Shown piece by piece: positions 1 to 10,302 of a stretch of DNA of 35,213 bases (position 1 is the stretch's first letter; every line of letters starts with the position of its first letter). The stretch is from Halothiobacillus sp. 35-54-62. Lineage in GTDB: Bacteria > Pseudomonadota > Gammaproteobacteria > Halothiobacillales > Halothiobacillaceae. The DNA is taken from NCBI GenBank assembly GCA_002281295.1, contig NCFS01000022.1, positions 1-35,213 on the forward strand, written 5' to 3'. The notes under the pieces were generated by a model, which worked only from the letters and a program-made list of their open reading frames with translations, had not been told where the DNA came from and ran no database searches. Made by a program: the position numbers and the translations under genes.

Positions 1-153
1 TTCTTCTCGGCTTACAAGGCATGTCGATGATTGGAATATTTTGTTTTGATTCAATTGGTTGGGGCTTAACTTAATGGCATTGAGTCTGACCCCATTGATA
101 TTACATTTCAAATGAGCCGGAGCCTTTTGGCCAGCCAAAATTAAATCGAAGAA

Positions 154-173
154 CCGCCCGCTGGTCGGGGCGG
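154..173 (-). terminator. Candidate terminator after fccB
   Basis: A 6-bp GC-only stem (CCGCCC paired with GGGCGG) encloses an 8-nt loop 15 bases beyond the fccB stop. On the minus strand it is followed by a T-rich but interrupted stretch. It is well placed to end the fccAB transcript, but the T-tract is weak, so this is a moderate call. Confidence 0.4.
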
Positions 174-187
174 CTGCCTGCGTTGGG

Positions 188-1579
188 TTAAGCCCAATAC
201 GGCTTGTAGAATGAATCGTGGGTGAAGTTTTCAATCCAAGATTCTTCGTACACTCGGCAGAGTCGATACATTTCATCTGTTGCGTTGAAGGGCAGCAAGG
301 GCGGCTGGTCCCCTTCAATGATTTTGCCGTCTTTTTCTCGGAAGAATTCGGTGACGAAAATCGAGAATTCTTTCGGGCCTGCCGCGACATAGCAGGTGTT
401 CTGCATTTCGATGGGTTCGATTACGCCCTTGCCCGCGAGCAGGGATTTGATTTGTAGCGCCACCATTTTCGCCTGATTATTCGCCGAATAACCTGATTTG
501 GGCATGGGATCGGCCAAACTGGAATCACCAATCACATGCACCAAGGGGTGCAGTTTAGATTCAAACGTGGTCGGGTTCACCGGGCACCAGCCAGAGGCGT
601 CGGTCAGCCCCATATCAATGGCGATTTTGCCTGCTTTCAAGGGTGGAATCAGATTGATTAAATCCGCTTGGAATTTGCCCGCTTCGGCTTCAACCGTCAT
701 GGCATCTGCATCCACCTTCAGCACGCGCCCCCCTAGATTGCCCGGAATCCACTGTAGTTTTGCCGGCTGATCAAAAGTTTTTAGCGTGGCCATTTGCTCA
801 GGCGTGTATTTGATTTGCGTAAACGGCGTGAAATCCTTAGGTACATTCATGCCAAAAAACCGATTCCACAGCGCCACCATGTTGTAGTCACCGGGGAAGT
901 TGTTATTCACATCCAGAATGGTCACGCTGGGGTTTTTGTCGCCGCGTTCAAGCATCCATTGGGTGATCAATCCCGCGCGCTCGTAAGGGCCAGGCGGGCA
1001 GCGGAACGGGGCAGGGGGCGGCACAATAATGACCTTGCCATCCACGGGCAGCGTGTTGACCTGTTCCTTCAAAAGCCGCAGCTGTTGGCCGGCATTCCAG
1101 GCATGGGGGATTTTGGTATCGGCAATTTCTTGGGTCATGCCGGGCACTTGGCTGTAATCAAAGGTGATGCCGGGGGAGAGTACGAGGCGATCATAATTCA
1201 GCGTAGTGCCGCTTTGGGTACGTACCTGGCGTTTATCGAAATCAATGCCTGTGACGGTATCGAATACAAAATTAACGCCATAATAATTTTTTAAATCATC
1301 GTACGAAATATTCAAGGCCGAGTCGGCGATGTGGTTTACGATCACTTCGCTTGATCCATAGCGGCGCTGATAATCCTGTTCATTTTGCACGATGGTCACT
1401 TTTGTGCCCGGATCATACATCCGCAGATATTTAGCGAAGGTGGCACCGCCCACGCCACCGCCCACGACCACGACCTGCGCCTGTCCGGCGCTTGCTTTTT
1501 TGGTTGCAACCAGCGGCGTTGCGGCCGCAGCTGCCGCGCTAGAAATTTTTAAGAATTGACGGCGGTTCATCATGCTCAT
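188..1579 (-). CDS. fccB: Flavocytochrome c sulfide dehydrogenase, FAD subunit
   Basis: This is the flavoprotein subunit that oxidises sulfide to sulfur or polysulfide in the periplasm and passes electrons to the FccA cytochrome. The N-terminus has a Tat-type leader (NRRQF followed by an Ala-rich hydrophobic stretch, ending near residue 31), as expected for a folded FAD protein exported with its partner. A dinucleotide-binding motif GGGVGG lies at residues 40-45. Cys194 (in RCPPGPYER) and Cys332 (in WCPVNP) correspond to the redox-active cysteine pair of this family. The 463-aa length before processing fits the family. The start codon overlaps the fccA stop by 4 bp (ATGA), so the two are translationally coupled. 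Two further in-frame ATGs lie within the next 9 bases, so the exact start is uncertain by up to three residues. Confidence 0.95.
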   Translation of the reverse strand: MSMMNRRQFLKISSAAAAAATPLVATKKASAGQAQVVVVGGGVGGATFAKYLRMYDPGTKVTIVQNEQDYQRRYGSSEVIVNHIADSALNISYDDLKNYYGVNFVFDTVTGIDFDKRQVRTQSGTTLNYDRLVLSPGITFDYSQVPGMTQEIADTKIPHAWNAGQQLRLLKEQVNTLPVDGKVIIVPPPAPFRCPPGPYERAGLITQWMLERGDKNPSVTILDVNNNFPGDYNMVALWNRFFGMNVPKDFTPFTQIKYTPEQMATLKTFDQPAKLQWIPGNLGGRVLKVDADAMTVEAEAGKFQADLINLIPPLKAGKIAIDMGLTDASGWCPVNPTTFESKLHPLVHVIGDSSLADPMPKSGYSANNQAKMVALQIKSLLAGKGVIEPIEMQNTCYVAAGPKEFSIFVTEFFREKDGKIIEGDQPPLLPFNATDEMYRLCRVYEESWIENFTHDSFYKPYWA

Positions 1580-1941
1580 GGTTTTGATCCTTTGGCAATT
1601 GGTGGATTTTCTGGGAATGAGGCGAAATAATCAGCCATCAACTCAATTTCTTTGGCGCTTAAGTTGCGGGCAATGGAACCCATCACGGTTGACTGACGGG
1701 TGCCATCGGCAAAGTTTTGCATGGCGTTAATAAATTGCACTTTCGGTAACCCAGCCAAGGGAACCAGCGCATCACCGCGTGTGTACCCCTCGGTGCCGTG
1801 GCAGCCTGCGCAGGTTTGTGCCAGCATAATTGCCGCCGTCGGGCGGGCATCTTGCGCCGCGTCGGGCGCTGCATAGGCATTCGGCAGGAACGCCGTGCCC
1901 AATAGGGCGAGTAAAATTCCTCGATATGCTCGGTTCAACAT
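1576..1941 (-). CDS. fccA: Flavocytochrome c sulfide dehydrogenase, cytochrome subunit
   Basis: This is the small periplasmic cytochrome c that accepts electrons from FccB. A Sec signal peptide (hydrophobic core then NAYA-A near residue 25) is followed by one haem motif, CAGCH, at residues 44-48. Met87 is a plausible sixth haem ligand. There is only one CxxCH, so this is the monohaem type, as in green sulfur bacteria, rather than the dihaem subunit of Allochromatium. I prefer the ATG at 1941: a GGAGG ribosome site (CCTCC at 1951-1955 on the plus strand) sits 9 nt upstream. A TTG one codon earlier is possible. It is the first gene of a two-gene operon with fccB and is separated from rep by about 190 bp that should hold its promoter. 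Confidence 0.93.
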   Translation of the reverse strand: MLNRAYRGILLALLGTAFLPNAYAAPDAAQDARPTAAIMLAQTCAGCHGTEGYTRGDALVPLAGLPKVQFINAMQNFADGTRQSTVMGSIARNLSAKEIELMADYFASFPENPPIAKGSKP

Positions 1942-2080
1942 CAATTATTGCCTCCTAAGAAGGGATCGGAATGGCGCTTAGGCCTTTTAATTCGCCGAGC
2001 GCCTTAAAACGGCAGGGCAAGCTCGCCGCAAGATATAGAAAATATCTATCTGGGTATTTTAATTGATAAGGGGAAAACTG

Positions 2081-2099
2081 AAAAGCTTCGCTAGCTTTT
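2081..2099 (-). terminator. AT-rich hairpin after rep
   Basis: A perfect 7-bp inverted repeat (AAAAGCT / AGCTTTT, 5-nt loop) lies about 30 bp beyond the rep stop and before fccA. Its T-rich arm could act as a terminator for the purL-EamA-rep transcript on the minus strand. It could equally be a regulatory dyad for fccA. The stem has few G-C pairs, so confidence is low. Confidence 0.3.
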
Positions 2100-2129
2100 A
2101 ATTGGGCGCTGCGTGTTTTGCTCAAGTAC

Positions 2130-4166
2130 TCAGGATTTATTTAGCATGGCCCGAATACCGGCCAAATGCTCGCGCCCTTGGGCTTGGGTGACGGCTTTGG
2201 GTTGTTCGATGCCTTCGCCCTGCCATTGCAGGAGGTGGGGGGGGATGTCATCTAAAAAGCGGCTGGGGGTGGTGTCGAGCCATTCTCCATAGCGGCGGCG
2301 GCGCTTGGTTAGGGTGAAGGTGAGGCTTAGGCGGGCGCGGGTGATGCCGACAAAACACAGGCGGCGTTCTTCAGCGAGCCGTTCTTCTTCTTCGATGCAA
2401 TCGCGGTGGGGCAAAATTTCTTCTTCCATGCCGGCCATAAATACATGGCCAAACTCTAGCCCTTTGGCGGCGTGTAACGTAAGCAGGGCAACGGCGTTGC
2501 TGTCTTTTTCGCGGGTTTGCTGATCGAGAATGCCGAGTAAGGTCATGCGCTGGGCGAGGGCGGATAAATCCATAATTTCGCCCCCTTCGGCGCTGGTTTG
2601 GCTAATTTTGTTGAGCCAGTCGAGCCAGTCTTCGATATTTTGCCAGCGCCGATCGGCGGCTTTGGGGGTGGCTTCTTGCTCGCGCAGATAGCTTGGGTAG
2701 TCGATGGCGGCAAATAGGCTGCGAAGTATGGCCATTGCATCGGTATCGGTTTGTTTTTTTAAGCTGTCAAGCCAGTCGCAGAACCGGCTTAAACGGTCGC
2801 TCGCGCGGGCATCCAACACGGTTTGAAGCCCGATAGAACGCGCGGCCTGAAAGAGTGAGCTGCGCCGTTCGCGGGCATAACCTCCTAGCTTTTCGATGGT
2901 GGTGGGGCCAATTTCTCGGCGTGGGGTGTTAATGACGCGCAAAAAGGCGGCATCGTCATCGGGGTTTACAAGGAGCTTTAGGTAGCTCATGGCATCTTTG
3001 ATTTCAGCCCGCTCAAAGAAGGATTGCCCACCGGTGAGTGCGTAGGGAATATTGAGCTTGCGCAAGGCTTGTTCGATTAATCGGGCTTGATGATTGCCTC
3101 GATACAGCACGGCAAAATCGCGGTATTCGGTTTGGGCGCGAAAATGGCGATGCAAAATTTCAGTGGCGATGCGCTCGGCTTCATCTTCGGCGGTGGCGCA
3201 TACCATTACGCGATGCGGTTCGCCGGCGCCGATATCGCTCCAGAGCTGCTTGGATTCGGTGGTGGTGTCTTTGGCGATGAGGTGATTGGCGGCTTGCAAC
3301 ACGCTATTGACCGAGCGGTAATTTTGCTCAAGTTTGATGCGCGATAAATTCGGGAAATCCACCGCCAGCCGGTTTAAGTTTTCGGGGCGGGCGCCGCGCC
3401 AGGCGTAGATGGATTGGTGATCATCGCCCACGGCGGTGAGCGCGCCGAGCTTGCCTACAAGCAACCGCACCAGTTCATATTGGGTGGTGTTGGTATCTTG
3501 ATATTCATCCACCAGCAGGTAGCGCACGCGGGCTTGCCAGCGTTCACGCACGGCGGCATCGGCTTGCAGCAGTTCAACGGGGCGGCCAATAAGGTCGTCA
3601 AAATCAAGCGCATTGCACGCGGCTAATTGGCGCTGATAATCAGCGTATAAGCCCGCCAGTGCGCGGGCTTCTTCATCTAGGGCTTGTTCAAGGCAGGTCT
3701 GCGGGCTTAAGAGATCATTTTTCCACTGCGAGATTTGCCATTGCGCGGCCTTTGGTTCAATCACATCTTTGTATTCGCTATGGCCGATTAGCGATTTAAA
3801 CAGAGCCAGGCTGTCATCGGCATCCAGCACCGTAAAGCCCGAGCGCAAACCCAGCGCGGCAAATTCTCGGCGAATAAAATTTAAACCCAAGGTATGAAAG
3901 GTGGAGATGGCTAAACCGCGCCGTTGCTCGGGCGCTAAGCGCTCGGTGGTGCGCGCCACCATTTCTTTGGCGGCTTTGTTGGTAAAAGTAACGGCAAAAA
4001 TGCTGCGCGCAGGAATGCCTTTTTTTTCAATGAGATAAACGATTTTTTCGGTAATCACCCGGGTTTTGCCTGATCCGGCACCTGCCAGCACGAGCAGTGG
4101 GCTTTCCAGATGCCGCACCGCCGCTGATTGCTGGGGGTTAAGCCCTTGGGTGCTGGCCTCACTCAT
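2130..4166 (-). CDS. rep: ATP-dependent DNA helicase Rep
   Basis: Superfamily 1A 3'-5' DNA helicase that helps replication forks pass obstacles. All family motifs are present in order: Walker A GAGSGKT (residues 29-35), Walker B with DEYQDT, motif III GDDHQSIYAWRGA, motif IV EQNYRS, motif V with TLHAAKGLEF, and motif VI with VGITRARLSL. The length of 678 aa and the N-terminal GLNPQQ..V pattern match Rep better than UvrD. An open frame extends 39 codons further upstream, but those codons overlap the EamA gene and look non-native (Arg/His rich). The ATG at 4166 overlaps the EamA stop in an ATGA and aligns with the family start. It is the last gene of the purL-EamA-rep group. Confidence 0.94.
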   Translation of the reverse strand: MSEASTQGLNPQQSAAVRHLESPLLVLAGAGSGKTRVITEKIVYLIEKKGIPARSIFAVTFTNKAAKEMVARTTERLAPEQRRGLAISTFHTLGLNFIRREFAALGLRSGFTVLDADDSLALFKSLIGHSEYKDVIEPKAAQWQISQWKNDLLSPQTCLEQALDEEARALAGLYADYQRQLAACNALDFDDLIGRPVELLQADAAVRERWQARVRYLLVDEYQDTNTTQYELVRLLVGKLGALTAVGDDHQSIYAWRGARPENLNRLAVDFPNLSRIKLEQNYRSVNSVLQAANHLIAKDTTTESKQLWSDIGAGEPHRVMVCATAEDEAERIATEILHRHFRAQTEYRDFAVLYRGNHQARLIEQALRKLNIPYALTGGQSFFERAEIKDAMSYLKLLVNPDDDAAFLRVINTPRREIGPTTIEKLGGYARERRSSLFQAARSIGLQTVLDARASDRLSRFCDWLDSLKKQTDTDAMAILRSLFAAIDYPSYLREQEATPKAADRRWQNIEDWLDWLNKISQTSAEGGEIMDLSALAQRMTLLGILDQQTREKDSNAVALLTLHAAKGLEFGHVFMAGMEEEILPHRDCIEEEERLAEERRLCFVGITRARLSLTFTLTKRRRRYGEWLDTTPSRFLDDIPPHLLQWQGEGIEQPKAVTQAQGREHLAGIRAMLNKS

Positions 4167-5089
4167 GCGCTTTGCCCGATGATTTGATCTGGCTGCTGGC
4201 TTGTGGCCTCCAAAAGGGCGGCGGCGAGGATCATGCCCCCGCCCAGCCAAACCGTGATGCTTGGCTGCTCGTGGCCAATCCAAATGGCGGTGAGGCTGGC
4301 TACGACCAGCTCTAAGGTCATTAGCACCGCAGAGCGGCCAGAAGGCAAGCGCTCTACCGCGTATTGGGTGGCGAGCATGGCACCCAGCAGCAAGGTGGCA
4401 CCATAGGCCAAGCTTTGAAGAAGGCCATTGATGGTTAGGGTGGCAATGGGTTCGGGGAATAACAATAGTGCGCCCAAAGCAAAAAGCACGGCGCCGATTT
4501 GCATCACAGAAAGCTTAAACAGCATGGGTTCTGCCTGTAAATAGCGAAACAGCACATTGGCGCCCGCCAGAGCAAGCCCTGCAATTAAGGCTGCACCATC
4601 GGCTAGGCTAAAACTTAAGTTGTCTTCAAAGCGAAGATCGGGCCCTAGAATTATCGCCGCGCCAGCTAATGCGAAAATAACGGCGATTAAGCGGATGGCG
4701 GTGAGTGCTTCACCCAAAAAAATGCGCCCAAAAATAACCCCCCAAGCGGGAATTAAAAAAAACAGCAGCATGGCGCGCACCACATCGCCAAAAACCATGG
4801 CGATGGTAAAGCCCACGCCTGAAATGCCGCTTAATAAGGCCAAAGGCAAGAGCCAACGCCAGGCGAGCGGGGGGTGCCCCGGTTGGCGCAAGCGTTTAAG
4901 TAATGGCGGCACAACCCAAGGCAGCAGTAAAACAAACTGCGCGCCATAAGCCAGCACCGAAAGGAGCAAGGGCCCCACGCCTAGGTTATCAATGGCTTTA
5001 AGCCAAATCCATGTGGTGCCCCAGAGTGTGGAGCCCAGCATAAGAATGAGCACGGGCGGCGGCGCCCAGCGGGCGGGCAGGTTGTTCAT
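4163..5089 (-). CDS. EamA/DMT-family transporter
   Basis: A very hydrophobic 308-aa protein with about ten predicted membrane spans arranged as two EamA repeats, of the drug/metabolite transporter superfamily. The N-terminal repeat contains LWGTTWIWLKA, typical of the first helix. The substrate cannot be read from sequence; family members export amino acids, metabolites or toxic compounds. It starts 12 bp after the purL stop and its own stop overlaps the rep start by 4 bp, so it is probably co-transcribed with both. Its two neighbours act in purine synthesis and DNA repair, so the context does not reveal a substrate. Confidence 0.85.
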   Translation of the reverse strand: MNNLPARWAPPPVLILMLGSTLWGTTWIWLKAIDNLGVGPLLLSVLAYGAQFVLLLPWVVPPLLKRLRQPGHPPLAWRWLLPLALLSGISGVGFTIAMVFGDVVRAMLLFFLIPAWGVIFGRIFLGEALTAIRLIAVIFALAGAAIILGPDLRFEDNLSFSLADGAALIAGLALAGANVLFRYLQAEPMLFKLSVMQIGAVLFALGALLLFPEPIATLTINGLLQSLAYGATLLLGAMLATQYAVERLPSGRSAVLMTLELVVASLTAIWIGHEQPSITVWLGGGMILAAALLEATSQQPDQIIGQSA

Positions 5090-5101
5090 GATTGTATGCG
5101 C

Positions 5102-8100
5102 TTAACCAACCCAGAATCGTGCATTGCGGAACAGGCGCAGCCACGGGCCTTCGATGGCGTTTTTATCATCAAAGCGCCCTTGCGACCACGACTCTGGTTT
5201 CCACGAACATTGGCTGGCGCGCCAAACACGCTCGGGGTGGGGCATGAGGATGTTAAAGCGGCCATCGGGGGTGGTAAAACCGGTTTGCCCCCAAATCGAG
5301 CCATTGGGGTTTTCGGGGTAGTGTTCGGTGGCAATGCCGTGCCCATCCACAAACCGCAGGGTGTTGAAGGCTTCCTCGGAATCCATCGGGTTGCGGTACT
5401 GCACTTGGCCTTCACCATGGGCGACGGTGATGGGCACAATGGCGCCTTCCATGCCGGCAAACAGAATGGACGGTGTGGGCAGAATTTCAACCAAGGATAA
5501 ACGGGCTTCAAATTGCTCGGACTGGTTGCGTTCAAAGCGCGGCCAGCGTTCTGCACCCGGAATTAAATCATGGAGTTGCGAGAGCATTTGGCAGCCATTG
5601 CACACACCCAAGGCAAAGGTGTCGTCGCGGTTGAAAAACGCACTGAACGCATCAAACACGCGGGGGTTGTAGCGAATGGCATGCGCCCAGCCGGAACCGG
5701 CGCCCAGCACATCGCCATAAGAAAACCCACCGCACGCCGCCAGACCATGCATATCGGTTAAATCGATGCGGCCGGCGAGCAAATCGCTCATGTGCACATC
5801 GACGGCCGTAAAGCCGGCAGTATCAAAGGCGGCCGCCATTTCAACCTCACCATTAACCCCTTGCTCGCGCAGGATTGCGATTTTTGGCCGCAGGCCGGTA
5901 GCGATCATGGGTGCGGCAATATTTTCGCGCACATTAAACGGCAGTTGGGTTGCGGTTAAACCGGGGTCGGTGTCTTCTTGCAGGCGCTCATATTCTTCAG
6001 CGGCGCAGGCGTGGTTATCCCGCAGGCTGGCCATAAGAAAACTTGTTTTTGACCAAACTTGATGCAGCGCGCTGCGCGTGGCCGAAAAAATCGGTTTGCC
6101 TTGCCAGTGCAGGGCGATGGTATTGCCTGCGGTGGGCGCGCCTAAATCATGCAGTGCCTCGCTTAAGCCTGCCTGTGCACATTGTTCCCGCACGAACGCG
6201 AGATCCGCCGCGCGAACTTGTATAACCGCGCCCACTTCTTCGTTAAATAACCCCGCTAAACTATCGCCGCCGAGCGTGCCGCAATCGATGGTAAAGCCGC
6301 AGTGTCCGGCAAAGGCCATTTCCAGCAAGGTCGTGATTAGCCCCCCATCGCTGCGGTCGTGGTAGGCCACGATATGCCCCAAGCTATTGAGCAGCTGAAC
6401 GGTATTGAACAGGGCTTTAAGCGGTGCGGGCGCAATATCGGGGGCCGTTTGGCCAATCTCGCCATAAACCTGCGCTAGGGCGGAACCCCCTAAGCGATTT
6501 TTGCCAAAGCCTAAATCAAGCAGCAGCAGGCGCGAGTCGGCAATCGGCAGCATTTGGGGCGTTAGCACGCGATTGATATCCCCCACGGGGGCAAAGCCAG
6601 TCACGATGAGCGATACGGGAGAAACCACTTCACGCGCTTGGCCGTTCTCGCTCCAGCGGGTTTTCATCGAGAGCGAATCTTTACCAACAGGAATGGCTAT
6701 ATCCAGCGCGGGGCAAAATTCCATGCCGACGGTTTTCACCGTGGCATAGAGCGCGGCATCTTCACCAATATGACCGCAGGCGGCCATCCAGTTGGCGGAT
6801 AATTTAATATCAGCCGTTGAGGCAATTGGTGCGCAAGCCAAATTGGTTAGCACTTCGGCTATCGCCATGCGGGCGGAGGCGGGGGCATCGAGCACGGCAA
6901 TGGGCGCGCGTTCACCCAGTGCCATGGCCTCGCCTGTGTCGTGATAAAAATCGGTGGCGGTAACGGCGCAATCGGCCACGGGCACTTGCCATGGACCCAC
7001 CATTTGATCGCGCGCGGTTAAGCCGCCCACACTGCGGTCACCAATGGTTATGAGAAAACTTTTATCGGCCACGGTGGGCAGGCTGAGTACCCGATTTAAG
7101 GCCTCTTCCACGCGGATGTGCTCGGTTGTGAACGGGGCGAAATGCAGGGTGTGGCTGTGCGCGGTGCGCTGCATTTTGGGTGGATGCCCAAACAGGGTGT
7201 GCATGGGTAAATCAATCGGCAGGTTATTAAATTGGGGGTCGGCCACCGATAAATGTTGCGCCGCTGTGGCGGTGCCAATCACGGCAAAGGGCGCGCGTTC
7301 GCGCTCGCACAAGGCGGTAAATAGCGCCAAGCTATCAGGGCGAATGGCCATCACATAGCGCTCTTGCGATTCATTACACCAAATGGCGAGCGGCGACATG
7401 CCGGGTTCATCATTGGGAATGGCGCGTAAATTGAATACGCCGCCTAAGCCGGCATCGTGCACGAGTTCTGGGAAGGCGTTCGATAACCCGCCCGCGCCCA
7501 CATCGTGAATGGAGACGAGCGGGTTTTCTTCACCTAACGCAATGCAGCGATCAATCACTTCTTGCGCGCGGCGCTGCATTTCGGGGTTGGCGCGTTGCAC
7601 GGAGGCAAAATCGAGCGCGGCAGAACTGCTGCCACTGGTTTGCGATGACGCCGCGCCGCCGCCTAAGCCAATTTGCATGGCAGGCCCGCCCAATACAATG
7701 AGCAAATCACCGGCGGCAATGGCGTTTTTTTCAACCAAACCTTCCCGCATGGCGCCTAAGCCGCCGGCCAGCATGATGGGCTTGTGGTAGCCCCATAGGG
7801 TGCTGAGGCTGCCATCAGTTAACTTAGGTTGCAGCTCGAAACTGCGAAAATAGCCGGTGAGCGCGGGGCGGCCAAATTCATTATTAAAGGCGGCGGCGCC
7901 AATCGGGCCATCGAGCATAATATCGAGTGCGGAAACGATGCGATCGGGCTTGCCGCTGGGCGTAAGCGCTTCCCAGGGTTGCTCGTGCCCCGGAATGCGT
8001 AAATTAGATACCGAAAAACCAGTTAAACCCGCTTTGGGTTTGCCGCCGCGCCCGGTGGCGCCTTCATCGCGAATCTCGCCGCCCGACCCCGTGGCCGCGC

Positions 8101-9025
8101 CCGGATCGGGGGAGATGGCGGTGGGGTGGTTATGGGTTTCAACTTTAGCTAAAAAATGAATGGGTTCATCGGTTTGCGTGTATTCGCCGCGCGCGACATC
8201 GACAGCAAAGCGGGTGCCTGGCCAGCCTGTCAGCACGGCCGCGTTATCTTTATAGGCACTTAATGTGCCTTTGGGGTTGTGGCGATGGGTATTGCGAATC
8301 ATCGCAAAGAGCGACATATCGTGGTCTTCGCCATCAATGATCCAATCGGCATTAAAAATTTTGTGGCGGCAATGCTCAGAATTGGCTTGGGCGAACATCA
8401 TGAGTTCAATATCGGTGGGGTTGCGCCCAAGGTTGCGGTAGGCGCCATCCAAATAGGTGATTTCTTCGGCGGAGAGTGCCAACCCCAGTGTTTGATTGGC
8501 CGCATGAAGGGCGGCATCCCCTTGTTCTAATAAGGGAATATGCGCCAATGGGGCGGGTGTGTGCAGAGCAAACAGCGCTTCGCAGGCATGGATTTGCTCA
8601 AATACCGTTTCAGTCATGCGGTCGTGCAAGAGCGCGGTAGCCGCTTCGCGTCCGGCGCGATCAAGGTTATCTAGCCCCACTAGGGCATATTCGATGCCAC
8701 GCTCCACCCGCGTGACGGCGGTAATGCCGCAAATTTGAACAATGTCTGTGGCCTTGCTCGACCACGGTGAGCGGGTGCCGGGGCGCGGGGTTACCAAAAT
8801 GCTTACCGCTGTGTCTGGCCAATAATCGATGGGCGTGCCGTAATCAAACAGATCATCGAGCCGATGCGTTTGCTGTTCGGTTAATTGGACCTGCGGTGCT
8901 GGTTCGACAAAATGCACAAAGCGCGCCGATAAATGCGTGATGCTGGGCGCAATGGCTTGAAGTAATTTAAGTTTTTTGGCGAGGCGGAAATCAGAGGCGG
9001 CAGCGTTACCGAAAAAAATCTGCAT
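5102..9025 (-). CDS. purL: Phosphoribosylformylglycinamidine synthase
   Basis: Single-chain large PurL (FGAM synthase) of the proteobacterial type. It converts FGAR to FGAM with ATP and glutamine in the fourth step of purine synthesis. The N-terminal PurS-like and linker domain is followed by two AIR-synthase-like halves (for example the [13 protein letters not shown] and [14 protein letters not shown] segments). The last ~265 residues form a class I glutamine amidotransferase with nucleophile Cys in GVCNGCQML and the catalytic His in MPHPERV. About 1307 aa agrees with the ~1295-aa E. coli enzyme. I chose the ATG at 9025 because MQIFFG aligns with the usual N-terminus; a GTG at 9040 would add five residues. 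Neither has a strong ribosome site. It appears to lead a purL-EamA-rep group. Confidence 0.96.
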   Translation of the reverse strand: MQIFFGNAAASDFRLAKKLKLLQAIAPSITHLSARFVHFVEPAPQVQLTEQQTHRLDDLFDYGTPIDYWPDTAVSILVTPRPGTRSPWSSKATDIVQICGITAVTRVERGIEYALVGLDNLDRAGREAATALLHDRMTETVFEQIHACEALFALHTPAPLAHIPLLEQGDAALHAANQTLGLALSAEEITYLDGAYRNLGRNPTDIELMMFAQANSEHCRHKIFNADWIIDGEDHDMSLFAMIRNTHRHNPKGTLSAYKDNAAVLTGWPGTRFAVDVARGEYTQTDEPIHFLAKVETHNHPTAISPDPGAATGSGGEIRDEGATGRGGKPKAGLTGFSVSNLRIPGHEQPWEALTPSGKPDRIVSALDIMLDGPIGAAAFNNEFGRPALTGYFRSFELQPKLTDGSLSTLWGYHKPIMLAGGLGAMREGLVEKNAIAAGDLLIVLGGPAMQIGLGGGAASSQTSGSSSAALDFASVQRANPEMQRRAQEVIDRCIALGEENPLVSIHDVGAGGLSNAFPELVHDAGLGGVFNLRAIPNDEPGMSPLAIWCNESQERYVMAIRPDSLALFTALCERERAPFAVIGTATAAQHLSVADPQFNNLPIDLPMHTLFGHPPKMQRTAHSHTLHFAPFTTEHIRVEEALNRVLSLPTVADKSFLITIGDRSVGGLTARDQMVGPWQVPVADCAVTATDFYHDTGEAMALGERAPIAVLDAPASARMAIAEVLTNLACAPIASTADIKLSANWMAACGHIGEDAALYATVKTVGMEFCPALDIAIPVGKDSLSMKTRWSENGQAREVVSPVSLIVTGFAPVGDINRVLTPQMLPIADSRLLLLDLGFGKNRLGGSALAQVYGEIGQTAPDIAPAPLKALFNTVQLLNSLGHIVAYHDRSDGGLITTLLEMAFAGHCGFTIDCGTLGGDSLAGLFNEEVGAVIQVRAADLAFVREQCAQAGLSEALHDLGAPTAGNTIALHWQGKPIFSATRSALHQVWSKTSFLMASLRDNHACAAEEYERLQEDTDPGLTATQLPFNVRENIAAPMIATGLRPKIAILREQGVNGEVEMAAAFDTAGFTAVDVHMSDLLAGRIDLTDMHGLAACGGFSYGDVLGAGSGWAHAIRYNPRVFDAFSAFFNRDDTFALGVCNGCQMLSQLHDLIPGAERWPRFERNQSEQFEARLSLVEILPTPSILFAGMEGAIVPITVAHGEGQVQYRNPMDSEEAFNTLRFVDGHGIATEHYPENPNGSIWGQTGFTTPDGRFNILMPHPERVWRASQCSWKPESWSQGRFDDKNAIEGPWLRLFRNARFWVG

Positions 9026-9066
9026 GGTGGAGGCACTCACGGGGCAAGGTTAATTGGTTATGGCGC

Positions 9067-9085
9067 CCGTGCTTTTGCTGCACGG
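9067..9085. repeat. Inverted repeat in the purL leader
   Basis: A perfect 6-bp dyad, CCGTGC/GCACGG, with a 7-nt loop sits in the ~200-bp gap between the lysR stop and purL. There is no T-run after it on the minus strand, so a simple terminator is unlikely. It may be a leader hairpin or regulator site. The rest of the gap (9041-9244) shows no gene I can support. Confidence 0.3.
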
Positions 9086-9244
9086 CAATAAAATAATGCG
9101 CGGATTGTATCACCGAGCCGCCGAACTCTTTAACCGAACGCCTGCGCCCAAGGGGATTTTGTTCGCCCTGCTGGCGGCCAGCGTTATTCATAATTAGCGG
9201 TCGGCAGTGATGCCAATCGGCGCCCGGGTTCAATTCGTGGCGAA

Positions 9245-10186
9245 TCAATAGCGGCGCTCGTTTTTTTTGGGCAGGTGGGTGCGAACGATTTCTATAAACG
9301 CATCTGCTAGCTGATTACTCGGGCGCAGCTTGGGGCTGGGTGATGAGGCGGCTTTGGCCTCCTGCGGGTTTGGGGTGTTTGCCCGCGTAATTAAGCCTAA
9401 GCTGCGCTCGGGCGGGGGGATGTTGGGCGTGTCGATCACAGCCAGATGCGGATTGTTTAGCGTTTCGGGTAGCACGCTCCAGCCAATGCCGGTGCCCACC
9501 AAGAGCGCGATTGAATCGAGCTGATTGACTTCAATCACCGCCAAGGGGGTGATGCCTTGAGCCATCAGCCAGCAATCGATAGATTGGCGCGTGCTGGTTT
9601 GCGCTGCCGGTAAAATAATGGGCAATTGGGCGGCAAGCTTATGAATAGTCAATTGATGTTCATCAATATGCCTCAAGGCGCACAGCGGAACCAAACGTTC
9701 ACGCCAAAGCGGGGTTACGTGGGTGTGTGGGTTGCAGGCCTGGCCTAGCGTGCCATACGCCAAGCGCACGGCGCCTTGTGCCACGGCCAAAATAGCCGCC
9801 TCAGAATCCATAAACTGCAAATCTAACAGCACGGCGGGGTAGCGTATGCTGAAGGCGGTGAGCGCGGCGGGCAGCAAATGCAGCCCGGCATAATGGCTTA
9901 GCGCGATGGGTAGCCGCCCTTTGAGCGGCTGATTATTGTGCATCGAGGCGCTGGCAAAATCATCCAGTGCAAGGCGCACTTGGCGCGCGGCGGGCAGCAA
10001 GGCAGCGCCCGCTTCAGTCAGGCGCTCAAATAAGGGCAGGCCGAGTTGCTGTTCAAGCAGGGCGATCCGCTTGCTCACCGCCGGTTGGGTGATAAAGAGT
10101 TTGCTGGCAGCGGCAGAAAAAGAGCCGGTTTCTGCCACGGCTAAAAAAGCTAAGATGTTTTGATGATCAAGCGCAAGGGGATTCAT
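9245..10186 (-). CDS. LysR-family transcriptional regulator
   Basis: A 313-aa LysR-type regulator. The N-terminal winged helix-turn-helix (residues ~7-65: [17 protein letters not shown], then [17 protein letters not shown]) is followed by a periplasmic-binding-protein-like effector domain that includes GIGWSVLPE near residue 235. It is transcribed divergently from leuC with 116 bp between the start codons, the classic arrangement for a LysR protein that controls its neighbour. A LysR gene beside leuC is common in gammaproteobacteria, so control of leuCDB is a reasonable inference but is not shown here. The C-terminal ~35 residues are rich in Pro, Ser and Lys and look disordered. Confidence 0.9.
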   Translation of the reverse strand: MNPLALDHQNILAFLAVAETGSFSAAASKLFITQPAVSKRIALLEQQLGLPLFERLTEAGAALLPAARQVRLALDDFASASMHNNQPLKGRLPIALSHYAGLHLLPAALTAFSIRYPAVLLDLQFMDSEAAILAVAQGAVRLAYGTLGQACNPHTHVTPLWRERLVPLCALRHIDEHQLTIHKLAAQLPIILPAAQTSTRQSIDCWLMAQGITPLAVIEVNQLDSIALLVGTGIGWSVLPETLNNPHLAVIDTPNIPPPERSLGLITRANTPNPQEAKAASSPSPKLRPSNQLADAFIEIVRTHLPKKNERRY

Positions 10187-10199
10187 GGGGTTTTGCTAT

Positions 10200-10217
10200 A
10201 ACCAATGGGAATGGGTT
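10200..10217. promoter_or_regulatory. Candidate LysR operator between lysR and leuC
   Basis: An imperfect dyad AACCAA-6 nt-TGGGTT (one mismatch in six) lies 14 bp upstream of the lysR start codon and ~85 bp upstream of the leuC start. Position and size suit a LysR-type recognition site, but no consensus for this regulator is known to me and the match is short. Confidence 0.22.
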
Positions 10218-10302
10218 GAATGAATTATTTCTATTTTTGGTTTTAAGTAAAGCCCCTTATTCTGCAAGCCATAACAAACTTTTCCCTAGGTTGGAGGCAG
10301 TG

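Noticed and set aside
4167..4283. N-terminal 39-codon extension of Rep
   Set aside because: The added residues are Arg/His rich, unlike Rep, and come from the end of the EamA gene in another frame; the ATG at 4166 in an ATGA overlap is the better start.
9006..9248. Minus-strand 80-codon open frame between lysR and purL
   Set aside because: It overlaps the purL start, begins with TTG, has no ribosome site or recognisable domain, and its composition looks like translated leader DNA.
10216..10302. 29-codon N-terminal extension of LeuC
   Set aside because: Family alignment and a strong GGAGG site support the ATG at 10303.
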